Positions 63,935 to 64,000 of a stretch of DNA of 64,000 bases are shown piece by piece. How positions within the stretch are numbered: the first letter of the stretch is position 1; every line of letters starts with the position of its first letter. Origin of the DNA: Hoeflea sp. 108 (GTDB lineage Bacteria > Pseudomonadota > Alphaproteobacteria > Rhizobiales > Rhizobiaceae); NCBI RefSeq assembly GCF_000372965.1, contig NZ_KB890024.1:4490304-4554303 (forward strand), read 5' to 3'. The position numbers were made by a program, and so were the translations under genes. Below the pieces are notes generated by a model that worked only from the letters and a program-made list of their open reading frames with translations, did no database searches and was not told the origin of the DNA.

Positions 63935-64000
63935 CGGCAAAAGGCGAGGCGGTGCAGCTCGACCGCATGGTGTTCAGCTATGGCGAGACCATGGTAGCCT
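63931..64000 (+). CDS. thiQ: Thiamine ABC transporter ATPase ThiQ, N-terminal part only
   Basis: The ATG at 63931 overlaps the thiP stop. The visible 23 codons (MTAKGEAVQLDRMVFSYGE) match the start of a ThiQ nucleotide-binding domain; the gene continues beyond the window. Confidence 0.88.
   Translation, partial: MTAKGEAVQLDRMVFSYGETMVA

Overview
This is a GC-rich chromosomal window from an alphaproteobacterium of the order Rhizobiales, most like the Mesorhizobium/Aminobacter/Phyllobacteriaceae group. The evidence is the gene content and order (ybgC-tolQRAB-pal-cpoB-tilS-ftsH-glmM, rcdA next to the ruv genes, serC-serA), an EF-P of the lysylated type, several TTAA-N7-TTAA (CtrA-type) boxes, an alphaproteobacterial serC leader, and rhizobial extragenic palindromes. 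Almost everything is chromosomal core. I see no prophage, transposase, CRISPR array, rRNA or tRNA.

Layout. 0-3 kb: start of rpmE, an ABC exporter and an iodotyrosine-deiodinase-like flavoprotein. 3-10.6 kb: two tandem autotransporters and a FAD dehydrogenase. This stretch carries a duplication scar (a decayed 3' fragment of the dehydrogenase gene) and a 1,048-bp block that appears identical in both autotransporter genes. 10.7-22 kb: a DUF3857/transglutaminase membrane protein, an M32 carboxypeptidase, two small secreted paralogues with matching 109-nt leaders, a MotA/ExbB-like plus OmpA pair, hemolysin III, an inositol-phosphatase-like enzyme, EF-P, a Sel1-repeat protein and a ThiE-like protein. 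23-27 kb: a TauE/SafE exporter, an acyl-CoA synthetase and two small membrane proteins. 27-31.5 kb: a candidate small RNA with a CtrA box, then rcdA with its own CtrA box, then ruvC / two AbrB-type antitoxins and a PIN toxin / ruvA / ruvB. 31.5-34.2 kb: a GNAT enzyme, a Tat-exported phosphoesterase and a GH5 glycosidase.

34.2-46.3 kb is the Tol-Pal envelope operon, then tilS, ftsH, a nudI gene interrupted by an in-frame stop, and glmM. 46.4-51.3 kb: two outer-membrane beta-barrel genes, each behind a perfect CtrA box, then serC-serA. 51.4-56.2 kb: a SulP transporter translationally coupled to a ParB-like protein, a DMT exporter and purA. 56.2-60.2 kb: a proline/alanine-rich membrane protein, a broken ccdAB toxin-antitoxin locus and the ABC-F protein Uup. 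60.2-64 kb: thiamine metabolism, with thiamine diphosphokinase on the minus strand and a TPP-riboswitch-controlled thiBPQ transporter that runs off the window end, its first gap filled by a long palindromic repeat.

The most noteworthy items are the CtrA-boxed candidate sRNA beside rcdA, the autotransporter pair with a homogenised beta-barrel cassette, the long inverted repeat in front of tolQ, the paired leaders of the two small secreted proteins, and three decayed or broken genes (ccdA, ccdB, nudI) that a simple gene call would miss.
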